Below, piece after piece: positions 1 through 6,863 of a stretch of 14,990 bases of DNA; position 1 is the first letter of the stretch, and each line of letters starts with the position of its first letter. A model generated the notes under the pieces. It worked only from the letters and a program-made list of their open reading frames with translations. It was not told the DNA's origin and searched no databases. Source of the stretch: an uncultured Alphaproteobacteria bacterium (lineage in GTDB: Bacteria > Pseudomonadota > Alphaproteobacteria > Rhodobacterales > Rhodobacteraceae); assembly GCA_929200295.1 (NCBI GenBank), contig CAKMZE010000014.1, forward strand, positions 2,280 through 17,269, in the 5' to 3' direction. A program made the position numbers and the translations under genes.

Positions 1-476
1 TTCTTACCTCCCTTACGGCCACCGTCTTTGCCGCCTTTGCGGCCACCACGGGAAGATTTCACCTCTTCAAATTCATCTGAGCTTACAGCACCATCACCGT
101 CACTATCCGCGCGCTCAATCATCCGCGTTACACGCTCTGACTGATCTGGCAGCTCATCTTGGCTAATGGTGCCATCGCCGTTCTCATCTAAACGTGAGAG
201 CATACGTTCAACAGCGTCTGCGGCACGTTCAGAGTTGCGGGCCTCGGCCTGGGTCAGCAATTCGTCTTGCGACAGGACACCATCACCATTGGCATCAGCA
301 GAGGTAAAGCGCGCATCGCCGTGGGCCTGCAGCTCTTCTACGGTGACGACCCCATCGCCGTTTGCGTCGAGTGTTGCAAAATCCACCTGTTCACCTTTGC
401 CACGGGCAATTGCCTCTGACCCAATTAGGGCCGTTACTGCAAAAACGGTGGCTGTCATCATTACTGTCGATTTCAT
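1..476 (-). CDS. Secreted EF-hand calcium-binding protein (partial, C-terminus off the left edge)
   Basis: Reading leftwards from an ATG at 476 gives 158 codons with no stop before the window edge, so the C-terminus is missing. Residues 1-24 look like a signal peptide (MKSTVMMTATVFAVTALIGS), which suggests a periplasmic or secreted product. Four canonical 12-residue EF-hand loops follow, at about 37-48 (DANGDGVVTVEE), 61-72 (DANGDGVLSQDE), 97-108 (DENGDGTISQDE) and 124-135 (DSDGDGAVSSDE). All keep Asp at positions 1 and 5, Gly at 6 and Glu at 12, so all four should bind Ca2+. From about residue 143 the chain turns into a Gly/Lys/Arg-rich tail with RGGRKGG- and KGGK-like units, continuing off the edge. 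An AAGGAT ribosome site precedes the ATG. Calcium binding is well supported; whether the role is buffering, sensing or an envelope function cannot be told. Confidence 0.9.
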   Translation of the reverse strand, partial: MKSTVMMTATVFAVTALIGSEAIARGKGEQVDFATLDANGDGVVTVEELQAHGDARFTSADANGDGVLSQDELLTQAEARNSERAADAVERMLSRLDENGDGTISQDELPDQSERVTRMIERADSDGDGAVSSDEFEEVKSSRGGRKGGKDGGRKGGK

Positions 477-535
477 CTTGCGATCCTTTTTATCAGCTTC
501 GATGCAGGTTCAACGCGTGGCGCAAACCTTTCCGT

Positions 536-583
536 CGCAAAAAGTGCAAAATTATTTTTGCGGCCTGCGTCGTGGGGACGCAG
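536..583. repeat. Two adjacent inverted repeats in a divergent promoter region
   Basis: The 166-base gap between the divergently transcribed EF-hand and DUF983 genes contains two perfect inverted repeats side by side. The first has 8-base arms CGCAAAAA (536-543) and TTTTTGCG (555-562) around an 11-base spacer. The second has 7-base arms CTGCGTC (565-571) and GACGCAG (577-583) around a 5-base loop. They could be operators or leader hairpins for either gene. The sequence alone does not show which, and no regulator is encoded next to them. Confidence 0.45.
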
Positions 584-642
584 AACGCACTTCTCCCCTT
601 TTATTATAAAGGCAAGAGGCGCATTTGAGAGGTAGCAAAGAG

Positions 643-1047
643 ATGTCCAAAATGACCGTAGCTTACAACTCAGTTGACCAAGAGCGTGCTTTGAAGCCTG
701 CGATGTGGCGTGGGTTTCGGCGGTTGTGCCCTTCGTGTGGCTGCAATCATATGTTTGATGGGTATCTCACTGTGATTGATCGTTGCCCGACGTGTCGTGA
801 AAAACTGAGCGATCATCGTGCGGATGATGGGCCAGCTTATCTTGTGATCTTGATCGTGGGGCATCTTATGGCGCCTTTGATCCATATTGTGTGGGTCCAT
901 TTGCGCCCTGATCCATTGATGATGGCAACGATCCTATCCATCGCATGTGTGGCGCTATCGCTTTATTTGTTACCCCGTATGAAGGGGATGGTTGTGGGCA
1001 TACAATGGGCCAAACGCATGCATGGCTTTGGCCGTAGCGATGCCTAA
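643..1047 (+). CDS. DUF983 family membrane protein with N-terminal zinc-ribbon-like cysteines
   Basis: A 134-residue protein of the DUF983 family. The N-terminal cytosolic part holds two paired-cysteine knuckles, C29-P-S-C32 and C48-P-T-C51, a likely zinc ribbon. Two predicted membrane helices follow at about 66-86 and 93-111, with a basic C-terminal end. The ATG at 643 is preferred because GAGAGG lies 9 bases upstream; an in-frame TTG at 625 would add six residues but has a poorer site. The stop overlaps the next gene's start in a TAATG arrangement, so it is probably translationally coupled to the Nudix hydrolase. The molecular function of the family is not established. Confidence 0.88.
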   Translation: MSKMTVAYNSVDQERALKPAMWRGFRRLCPSCGCNHMFDGYLTVIDRCPTCREKLSDHRADDGPAYLVILIVGHLMAPLIHIVWVHLRPDPLMMATILSIACVALSLYLLPRMKGMVVGIQWAKRMHGFGRSDA

Positions 1048-1697
1048 TGCCTGACGTGCCGATCAGGGACGCAGCCTCGGTTGTTATTTTGCGTGGTGAG
1101 CGTGTTCTGATGGGCCAACGCAATGCAAACGCGGGTTTTATGCCCAGTAAGTTCGTGTTTCCCGGAGGGGCGGTAGACCCGCAAGATGCGGCCATTGCCT
1201 GTGATGGCCTGTCTGAGGGCTGCAAATCCCGTTTGAACAAAGATAGCCAAGTGGATGCCGCAACCCTTGCCGTCACAGCGATACGCGAGCTTTGGGAGGA
1301 AACGGGACAAATCCTTGGTGCACCTGCGGTGTGGGATGATGCGCCCGCAGGCTGGCACGCATTCGCGCAAGCGGGGTTTCGACCGGATGCAAGCGCACTG
1401 CGGTTTTTCTTTCGGGCAGTGACCCCAAAAGAGCGTCCGAAACGCTTTGATGCGCGGTTCTTTTTGACCACATCGGATGCGCTGTGCAGTGATCCAGATG
1501 ATTTCACGCAAGCCTCAGGTGAATTGACACATTTACAATGGATCCCTGTGGCGCAGGCCGCGACGCTCCCGCTTGCGTTTATTACGCATGTGATCTTGGC
1601 TGAAGTTATCGGGTATTTACAAACCAAAAGCTGGCCAGAGGCTGCGCCTTATTTCCGCAATGATCAGGCGTCTCATGCAGTGTCTTGGCTGCGGTAG
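1047..1697 (+). CDS. Nudix hydrolase, NUDT7/NUDT19-like with an interrupted Nudix box
   Basis: A 216-residue Nudix-fold pyrophosphohydrolase. The strand and turn VFPGGAVDPQD (residues 37-47) leads into the box, but its second half, RELWEETG (80-87), comes only after an insertion of about 30 residues. The RExWEExG core, with the metal-binding glutamates, is intact. A box split in this way is known from the NUDT7/NUDT8/NUDT19 type of Nudix proteins, which cleave CoA-type or other nucleotide pyrophosphates, so a CoA-like substrate is possible but is inference. The ATG overlaps the DUF983 stop (TAATG) and no strong ribosome site of its own is visible, which points to coupled translation. Its stop lies 3 bases from the stop of the convergent muramidase gene. 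Confidence 0.88.
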   Translation: MPDVPIRDAASVVILRGERVLMGQRNANAGFMPSKFVFPGGAVDPQDAAIACDGLSEGCKSRLNKDSQVDAATLAVTAIRELWEETGQILGAPAVWDDAPAGWHAFAQAGFRPDASALRFFFRAVTPKERPKRFDARFFLTTSDALCSDPDDFTQASGELTHLQWIPVAQAATLPLAFITHVILAEVIGYLQTKSWPEAAPYFRNDQASHAVSWLR

Positions 1698-1700
1698 ACC

Positions 1701-2519
1701 CTAATGCCGCGCCTGTACCACTTCAGCGCGCGTGCCAAAAACCTGCTGCATCTGCGCGTCAAAATCGGCCCAGCTCAAAGAGGCTTTGTTTCCGGCATAG
1801 CCGTGGTAATAGGATTGCCCTGATGATGTTGGCAAGCCAGCCCATATTTGCGCAAGGTTATTCATGAATGCATGCCGCGTAATCTGCTCGCTTTGGAATT
1901 CAGCGTATCCTGCATCCTGCAAAAGTAAATCCGCCAATTGATCTTGCAATGCAGGGGTAAAGGCCGCGGTGTCGCGGACCCCTAAACGGTCAACCAGCCA
2001 GCGCAGCGTTTTGGGGATGAATTGATAGCGCCCAATCGCATGCGGCTGCCCTGGGGTCGCATCAATCCAAGCAAAGATTTCGGCGAGGGTCATCTGTGTG
2101 GGCAGCTTATCAGGGCGGACCCGCGCGCCATGTTGCACGGCATCATAGCCATGATGACGCGCCTCGGCATGACCGATGATATCGCGTAACTGCGCAGTTC
2201 TGCTACCGCCGTACAAAAACGGCACCTGTGGTGCGTGCGTGAGACGGGCCGGATAGGGTGCAAAAAAGCTCGGCCCGGTTTGCCCGATAAAAAGACTGCC
2301 TGCTTGCGGTGTCGTTTCGGAAGGTGCATCAGCACGCGCAGTTTGAAACGGGATAAATGGCACCGTCTCGCGGGTTAAAGGTTTGCCCCCTTGCAACAAA
2401 GGCATGCCCGCGCTGGCAAACCCCATTGGCCCGCCGCGGGGTATACTTTCGGCAAAAACGCCACCAGCAATGGCCAGTGTGATACCGCACAACACGCCCA
2501 ACAGTTTACGCATGCTCAT
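1701..2519 (-). CDS. Exported lambda-lysozyme-like muramidase / lytic transglycosylase
   Basis: Residues 1-23 form a signal peptide (MSMRKLLGVLCGITLAIAGGVFA). A Pro-rich region of about 80 residues follows, then a C-terminal domain (about 110-265) that reads like phage lambda endolysin R. The matching elements are LRDIIGHAEA with candidate catalytic E119, then HGYDAV, AIGRYQF (161-167), a helix rich in Leu and Gln, and NLAQIWAGLP. In lambda R the same order is WSEG, HGYDVI, GAGRYQ and NIWASLP. Predicted role: cleavage of peptidoglycan glycan strands in the periplasm. The usual Gly after the catalytic Glu is Ala here. The start at 2519 has a GGGGG stretch just upstream; in-frame ATGs at 2540 and 2513 are alternatives. 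There are no other phage genes nearby, so this is probably a cell-wall enzyme rather than a prophage lysis gene. Confidence 0.8.
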   Translation of the reverse strand: MSMRKLLGVLCGITLAIAGGVFAESIPRGGPMGFASAGMPLLQGGKPLTRETVPFIPFQTARADAPSETTPQAGSLFIGQTGPSFFAPYPARLTHAPQVPFLYGGSRTAQLRDIIGHAEARHHGYDAVQHGARVRPDKLPTQMTLAEIFAWIDATPGQPHAIGRYQFIPKTLRWLVDRLGVRDTAAFTPALQDQLADLLLQDAGYAEFQSEQITRHAFMNNLAQIWAGLPTSSGQSYYHGYAGNKASLSWADFDAQMQQVFGTRAEVVQARH

Positions 2520-2710
2520 GACCCCCACATCGCTTTGCATGCTGTGCTCATGCCAAAGATGCGTTGATATTTCGTTGCCTATGGCTTGTTGACACTATTC
2601 TGCTGGCGCTGTTGCGAGATCCCAGTTTGCCGTGGCAAGTTGATTTGACCATAGCGGTGTCGTTCGTCGCCGAGTAAATCTGTGATAGCAGGGATAAAAT
2701 GTGCTGCGCC

Positions 2711-2724
2711 CCAAATTAATTTGG
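2711..2724. promoter_or_regulatory. Perfect 14-bp palindrome, candidate operator
   Basis: CCAAATTAATTTGG equals its own reverse complement over all 14 bases. The symmetry stops abruptly on both sides. It lies about 200 bases upstream of the GH43 start and a similar distance from the muramidase start. A dimeric regulator could bind it, but no matching regulator gene is in the window and AT-rich palindromes also occur by chance. Confidence 0.35.
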
Positions 2725-2906
2725 CTGAAATCGCACGTTTCACGGCCACTTGAGCTTGAAATAAAGTGCAATTACGGCGCTCTAATTCCTAGAGCTAGGC
2801 AGCTCTGCATTGAGACTGGGGTCAACTGAATGTGTTTTGCGCCAATATCGAATTAGTTTGTCTAATGAATTAATTTATGTGACAAAATAATTGAGAAACA
2901 ATAAAT

Positions 2907-2916
2907 GGAGGAAGAG
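2907..2916 (+). promoter_or_regulatory. Ribosome binding site that fixes the GH43 start
   Basis: GGAGGAAGAG is an excellent Shine-Dalgarno sequence six bases before the ATG at 2923. An in-frame ATG at 2905 sits immediately before this site and would place it inside the coding region, so 2923 is chosen. That start also puts the signal peptide directly at the N-terminus. Confidence 0.8.
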
Positions 2917-2922
2917 AGTACG

Positions 2923-4488
2923 ATGAACACATTCAAATTTACGGTTCTGCCCTCGGGAAAACGTAGCTTTACAATTACGGTCGGCCTTGTCGTTTCTTTA
3001 ATGCTATCAGCGCTTTCACCCACGATGGTTGCGGCGCAAAATATTAAAGCAAAACGTGTAAACCCTATTGTTCTACCATCAACTGGTGGAGCGAATACGG
3101 CTGACCCGACAGCTCGTGTCTTTGGCAAAAAGCTATATGTTTATACGTCTACAGACTCGAAAACACTTTGTCACAAAGGCCCGTACGAAGATTATGTAGG
3201 GTACTGTATGCCCGGATATCAAATTTTTTCGACGGCGAACATGCGCAAGTGGACCAAACATGGAACCGCGTTAATGGTGGATAAACCATGGCAACGTCCG
3301 ACTTGGGTCGCGAAAAAAACCGCGCGTATGTGGGCCCCAGAGGTGATTCAGAACGGCTCAAAATACTATATGTTCTTCCCGGCCCCGCAAAAAGACATTC
3401 TTGACATGCGCATCGGCGTAGCTGTTGCCAACAAACCCGAAGGCCCGTTCATTGCGCGGCCTGTGCCCATCGATGGCTCTCTTGGTGGTGCAATCGATCC
3501 CTCAGTGATCAAACTTGGATCAAAATGGTATATGTTTACAAACTACCAGGGCAGTATGGACATACAAGTACAAGAGCTTTCAGCCGATTTCCGAAAAGCC
3601 AAAAATGTATCATCCATCTCAATGCCATTAAAAGGAAAGTCGGGTGGGTATGTCGAAGGGGCATTTGTCTACAAGCACAATAAAACTGGTAATCTATGGC
3701 TTCAATATGCTCAGCAAGTAAATCCAGATAATGGAGAGACGCAAAACGGCTATCGAATCCGTCAGGTCAAAGCCCAGAGCAAAACGAACCCCAGAGGGCA
3801 GTGGATCAAGCATAAAGAAAACGACAAATGTGCCCAACCTGGATTGAAAGGCTCAGTGGCACAGGTCTTCCATTATGGCACTAACCATTCTTCGTTGGTC
3901 CAAAACTTCAAAGGCAAGTCCTATTTGTTCTATCACCAGGTGGTCGCTGACATTCCAAACATCCACCGCCGCGTTGTCTATAGCCCGGTGACGCTGCGCG
4001 CAGACGGTGCTGTAAACCCGATTGCGCCAATTGCAATGGGAAAAAAATGGACAAAAGACGAACTCGGTAAAGATGATTGTGCTCCCCCCCCTACGTATAA
4101 GGTCGGCCAGAACGTTCAAATGGAGCTTGGCAAACATGACGGTATGCAAAAGGTTAACATACCATCAGGTGGAAAAGCCGTTGGATATTCTTTTAAAGGT
4201 GCAAAAATCGAATTCCCAAAGTTCAACTTTTCGGGCGCGCGTATGGTTGAAGTACGCTATGCAACGCCAAACGGCGGTCGTCTGATTGTGAAAGCAGGGG
4301 GGACTGTCCTTAAAACCCTTTTCCTGACCAGCACAGGTGGGTGGGATAGCTACAAGGTGGTGAAGGTGAAGCTTGATAAAAGGGTTACTGGTATTAAGCC
4401 TTTAACCTTGGTCATGCAAAACTCCTCAGCATCCGTTGAACCTGCGAAGGATTACTATAACTTAGATTGGATGAAGTTCAGCCGATAG
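2923..4488 (+). CDS. Secreted glycoside hydrolase family 43 with C-terminal CBM6-like domain
   Basis: A 521-residue protein. Residues 1-38 form a signal peptide with a likely cut after VAA. Residues about 45-385 form a five-bladed propeller of GH43 type: candidate general base D61 (TADPTARVF), pKa-modulating D192 (GAIDPSV), general acid E245 (GGYVEGAFVY) and a conserved-type histidine in TNHSS (H322). WAPEVIQNGSKYYMFF (138-152) is typical GH43 sequence. A short Pro linker (388-390) leads to a beta-rich domain ending YYNLDWMKFSR, resembling CBM6. The likely role is release of arabinose, xylose or similar sugars from plant- or algae-type glycans outside the cell; the exact substrate cannot be read. 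The gene is Lys/Asn-rich and visibly more AT-rich than its neighbours (about 48% GC in the line at 2941), stands alone and has its own terminator, suggesting acquisition by transfer. Confidence 0.87.
   Translation: MNTFKFTVLPSGKRSFTITVGLVVSLMLSALSPTMVAAQNIKAKRVNPIVLPSTGGANTADPTARVFGKKLYVYTSTDSKTLCHKGPYEDYVGYCMPGYQIFSTANMRKWTKHGTALMVDKPWQRPTWVAKKTARMWAPEVIQNGSKYYMFFPAPQKDILDMRIGVAVANKPEGPFIARPVPIDGSLGGAIDPSVIKLGSKWYMFTNYQGSMDIQVQELSADFRKAKNVSSISMPLKGKSGGYVEGAFVYKHNKTGNLWLQYAQQVNPDNGETQNGYRIRQVKAQSKTNPRGQWIKHKENDKCAQPGLKGSVAQVFHYGTNHSSLVQNFKGKSYLFYHQVVADIPNIHRRVVYSPVTLRADGAVNPIAPIAMGKKWTKDELGKDDCAPPPTYKVGQNVQMELGKHDGMQKVNIPSGGKAVGYSFKGAKIEFPKFNFSGARMVEVRYATPNGGRLIVKAGGTVLKTLFLTSTGGWDSYKVVKVKLDKRVTGIKPLTLVMQNSSASVEPAKDYYNLDWMKFSR
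4084..4091 (+). repeat. Eight-cytosine tract inside the GH43 gene at the domain junction
   Basis: Eight consecutive C encode most of the Pro-Pro-Pro linker between catalytic propeller and binding domain. Gain of one C would bring a TAA (4098-4100) into frame almost at once, leaving only the propeller. Loss of one C would shift into a frame open for about 65 more codons. Tracts of this length can slip in replication; whether this one does is not known. Confidence 0.6.
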
Positions 4489-4531
4489 TAATATCTGGAT
4501 AAACTCCCTGTGGAGATGTCTAAATGAAAAG

Positions 4532-4574
4532 GCTGGTTGCGCCTGAACGAGGAAGGCGCAGCCAGCTATCTTTT
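4532..4574 (+). terminator. Rho-independent terminator after the GH43 gene
   Basis: The left arm GCTGGTTGCGCC (4532-4543) pairs with GGCGCAGCCAGC (4555-4566) as a 12-base stem with one G-U pair and an 11-base loop. The stem is followed by TATCTTTT. It lies 43 bases after the GH43 stop, so it should end that transcript before rimO. AAAAG before the stem can pair with the trailing CTTTT, so it may also work in the other direction. Confidence 0.85.
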
Positions 4575-4590
4575 AACAAGCCAATCTGGA

Positions 4591-4644
4591 CCTGTTAACA
4601 GGCTCTAATACGGTGCGCCGCGACATGTAGCTTTCCACGGCGCA
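4591..4644. repeat. Palindrome and inverted repeat in the rimO leader
   Basis: CCTGTTAACAGG (4591-4602) is a perfect 12-base palindrome. Just downstream, 7-base arms TGCGCCG (4614-4620) and CGGCGCA (4638-4644) flank a 17-base spacer and end 23 bases before the rimO start. The first could be an operator and the second a leader hairpin. Neither is assigned to a known regulator. Confidence 0.4.
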
Positions 4645-4667
4645 GTATTTCCCCTACATGGGTGCGC

Positions 4668-6056
4668 ATGTCGCAGAATCCACCTGATCTTCGCCCAGAC
4701 CGCGCCCCGCAAGCCCAGCTCAATGTAAAGGCACGCAGTGGCCAGCCCACCATTGGCATGGTGTCATTGGGCTGCCCCAAGGCGCTGGTGGATAGTGAGC
4801 GGATCCTCACGCGGCTGCGCGCCGAAGGCTATGCGATCTCGGCTGATTATGCGGGCGCTGAGGCGGTGATCGTCAATACTTGCGGGTTCCTTGATAGCGC
4901 CAAGGCTGAATCTCTCGATGCAATCGGCGAGGCGCTTATTGAAAATGGGAAGGTCATCGTCACAGGATGCCTCGGCGCTGAGCCTGACTATATCAAAGAC
5001 CACCACCCCAATATCCTCGCCGTGACAGGCCCACATCAGTATGAGCAAGTGCTGGATGCAGTGCACGCCGCTGTTCCGCCCGCGCCCGATCCGTTTATTG
5101 ATTTGCTGCCTGCGCAAAACGTTTCACTTACGCCGCGCCATTACAGCTATCTCAAAATTTCTGAGGGCTGTAACCACGCTTGCAAATTCTGCATCATCCC
5201 TGATATGCGCGGCAAGCTTGCGAGCCGCCCCGCCCATGCCGTTCTACGCGAGGCGGAAAAGCTGGTCGCTGCTGGTGTCAAAGAGCTGCTGGTGATTTCG
5301 CAAGACACATCCGCCTATGGGCTGGATCGCCGTTACGATAGCAACCCGTGGAAAGACCGTGAAGTGCGCAGCCATATCACCGATCTGGCGCGTGAGCTGG
5401 GGCAATTGGGGGCTTGGGTGCGGTTGCACTATGTCTATCCCTATCCGCATGTGCGCGATCTGATCCCGCTGATGGCTGACCCATCCTCGGGCGTGTTGCC
5501 TTACTTGGATATCCCGTTTCAGCATGCGCACCCGGATGTGCTGAGACGTATGGCGCGCCCGGCGGCTGCGGCCAAAACGCTGGATGAGATCGCAGCGTGG
5601 CGCGCGGATTGCCCCGAGATTACGCTGCGCTCGACCTTTATCGTGGGATACCCGGGCGAGACTGAGGCCGAGTTTCAGCATCTGCTGGATTGGCTGGATG
5701 AGGCGCAATTGGACCGTGTCGGCTGTTTTCAATATGAAAACGTCGCAGGCGCGCGGGCTAACGCACTGCCTGATCATGTGGATGCGGATGTAAAGCAGGA
5801 CCGCTGGGACCGGTTCATGGCAAAGGCGCAAGAGATTTCAGCGGCGAAATTAGCCGCCAAAGTAGGCCGCCAGATTGAAGTGATCGTCGATGAAATCGAC
5901 GCAGAGGCCGCCACCTGCCGCGCCTGGGCCGACGCGCCCGAGATTGACGGGAATGTGTTCATCGACGCAGGTTTCGAAGCGCTGCACGTGGGTGATGTCG
6001 TCAAAGTGACAGTGGACGAAGCCGGGGATTATGATCTTTGGGGGCGGCTGGCCTGA
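4668..6056 (+). CDS. rimO: Ribosomal protein S12 (Asp) methylthiotransferase RimO
   Basis: A 462-residue radical-SAM methylthiotransferase that adds a methylthio group to the conserved aspartate of ribosomal protein S12. The N-terminal MTTase domain carries the three cluster-binding cysteines C36 (SLGCPKALVDSE), C72 (VNTCGF) and C101 (TGCLG). The radical-SAM motif C168-x3-C172-x2-C175 (GCNHACKFCIIP) follows. The C-terminal segment from about 395 is the TRAM-type RNA-binding domain, ending YDLWGRLA. The SLGCPK and GCNHACKFCIIP motifs separate RimO from the tRNA enzyme MiaB. The ATG at 4668 is preferred over a GTG six bases upstream because MSQNPPDLRPD looks like the usual start in this group; the ribosome site is weak for both. 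Its last 28 bases overlap the convergent membrane-protein gene. Confidence 0.96.
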   Translation: MSQNPPDLRPDRAPQAQLNVKARSGQPTIGMVSLGCPKALVDSERILTRLRAEGYAISADYAGAEAVIVNTCGFLDSAKAESLDAIGEALIENGKVIVTGCLGAEPDYIKDHHPNILAVTGPHQYEQVLDAVHAAVPPAPDPFIDLLPAQNVSLTPRHYSYLKISEGCNHACKFCIIPDMRGKLASRPAHAVLREAEKLVAAGVKELLVISQDTSAYGLDRRYDSNPWKDREVRSHITDLARELGQLGAWVRLHYVYPYPHVRDLIPLMADPSSGVLPYLDIPFQHAHPDVLRRMARPAAAAKTLDEIAAWRADCPEITLRSTFIVGYPGETEAEFQHLLDWLDEAQLDRVGCFQYENVAGARANALPDHVDADVKQDRWDRFMAKAQEISAAKLAAKVGRQIEVIVDEIDAEAATCRAWADAPEIDGNVFIDAGFEALHVGDVVKVTVDEAGDYDLWGRLA

Positions 6057-6856
6057 TTGATGTAATCCGCCGCCGCATAACCTTTGGCTGTCAGCAGTAC
6101 GTCATGAGAATTACTGGTCACATATCCACGATGGGACAAAGCTTGATACGCACTCTTCAACTCTGCTTCTAGGCGACGCTGTGTAAGATTAGGAATAATC
6201 AAACCTAAAACATCTTTGAACACCTGCTCTTGCTTTGTAGTTAAGCTCCAGGGGGTGACCTCGCTGTCCACCTTTTCCATCGCCTCAATCACAGTCATTT
6301 CGATGGGGTTCAGATCTGTGAAAGGCGCAGTTTCTGTCTCATGATTTGCAATATCTGCAAGATCTACTGTTTTCTGTTTTTCGCGCTCTTCCTTAATCTC
6401 TTCTGCGACGCGACTGCCGTCAATCTCTTCCGCTTGTTTCAGCCTGTCGGCTGCGTCAATCTTGCGTTGCTCGCGTGCGGCTTCTGCGTCTGCTTCTGCC
6501 TTCTCGAGCTCGGCCTCTTTCTTTGAACGATAAATCTTCTGATCAAGCGCAGTATCTGATTGCAGCTTACGCAGACGATCCGTCGGGGTTTTGGCCACCC
6601 AAGCCCCAGCCAAACGCACCCAAGGCACTGCAAACGCATAGGTCACACCAATGGCTACAGGCAAAATATAGAGCGTCCACGCAGTGGTGTTCATATCGAA
6701 AAAATGAAATTTCACCGCCACGGGTTGATCTGCGAATACCAAATACAAAAGCGCTTTCCAGTTCAGCAGTAAAACCGCCAGTATAATCGAGCCGATGATC
6801 GGGCTGCGCAGCCTTTGCGAAAATGCTTCAGCACCGTCTTTAAGAAACTCGTACAA
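6029..6856 (-). CDS. Membrane-anchored coiled-coil protein with winged-helix-like C-terminus, unknown function
   Basis: I do not recognise a named family. With the TTG start at 6856 the product has 275 residues. Two membrane helices lie at about 20-41 (IIGSIILAVLLLNWKALLYLVF) and 59-80. A highly charged Glu/Lys/Ala-rich coiled coil spans about 100-165. The C-terminal domain (about 180-268) is helical and ends with YQALSHRGYVTSNSHDVLLTAKGYAAADYI, which looks like a winged-helix fold, though this is a reading by eye. An open frame continues upstream to an ATG at 6913, but that lies inside the nuclease gene and has no good ribosome site. The gene is coupled to the nuclease-like gene upstream and overlaps the rimO 3' end by 28 bases. 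It may be a membrane partner or sensor of the nuclease (inference). Confidence 0.8.
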   Translation of the reverse strand: MYEFLKDGAEAFSQRLRSPIIGSIILAVLLLNWKALLYLVFADQPVAVKFHFFDMNTTAWTLYILPVAIGVTYAFAVPWVRLAGAWVAKTPTDRLRKLQSDTALDQKIYRSKKEAELEKAEADAEAAREQRKIDAADRLKQAEEIDGSRVAEEIKEEREKQKTVDLADIANHETETAPFTDLNPIEMTVIEAMEKVDSEVTPWSLTTKQEQVFKDVLGLIIPNLTQRRLEAELKSAYQALSHRGYVTSNSHDVLLTAKGYAAADYINQASRPQRS

Positions 6857-6863
6857 TTGGGTG

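Larger units (their letters stand above)
2520..2922. other. Gene-free AT-rich region upstream of the GH43 gene, with palindromes
   Basis: About 400 bases carry no convincing coding frame. The stretch separates the divergent muramidase and glycosidase genes and grows AT-rich toward the glycosidase. Visible structure includes a perfect 14-base palindrome (2711-2724), TGAAA/TTTCA arms (2726-2730 and 2738-2742), a six-base stem AGAGCT/AGCTCT with an AGGC loop (2791-2806), and ATTAG/CTAAT arms (2852-2866). A poor promoter-like pair, TTGCGC (2837) and TCTAAT (2861) with an 18-base spacer, lies upstream of the glycosidase. The region may hold its operator and promoter. No tRNA, ncRNA or IS end is recognisable. 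Confidence 0.5.

Noticed and set aside
166..609. Plus-strand open frame opposite the EF-hand gene
   Set aside because: The minus strand encodes four perfect EF-hand loops here; the plus-strand product is a Ser-rich shadow.
866..1627. Long minus-strand open frame (253 codons) opposite the Nudix gene
   Set aside because: Fully antisense to a gene with an intact Nudix core; the translation is Ser/Ala/Arg-rich without motifs and typical of a shadow frame in GC-rich DNA.
1701..2519. Prophage remnant suggested by the lysozyme-like gene
   Set aside because: No holin, integrase, attachment site or other phage gene nearby, and the protein has its own signal peptide.
2589..2594. TTGACA as a -35 box in the gene-free region
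   Set aside because: No acceptable -10 sequence follows at 16-18 bases and no gene starts close downstream.
5244..5831. Minus-strand open frame of 195 codons within rimO
   Set aside because: Lies inside the radical-SAM and C-terminal part of rimO and shows no motif or ribosome site.
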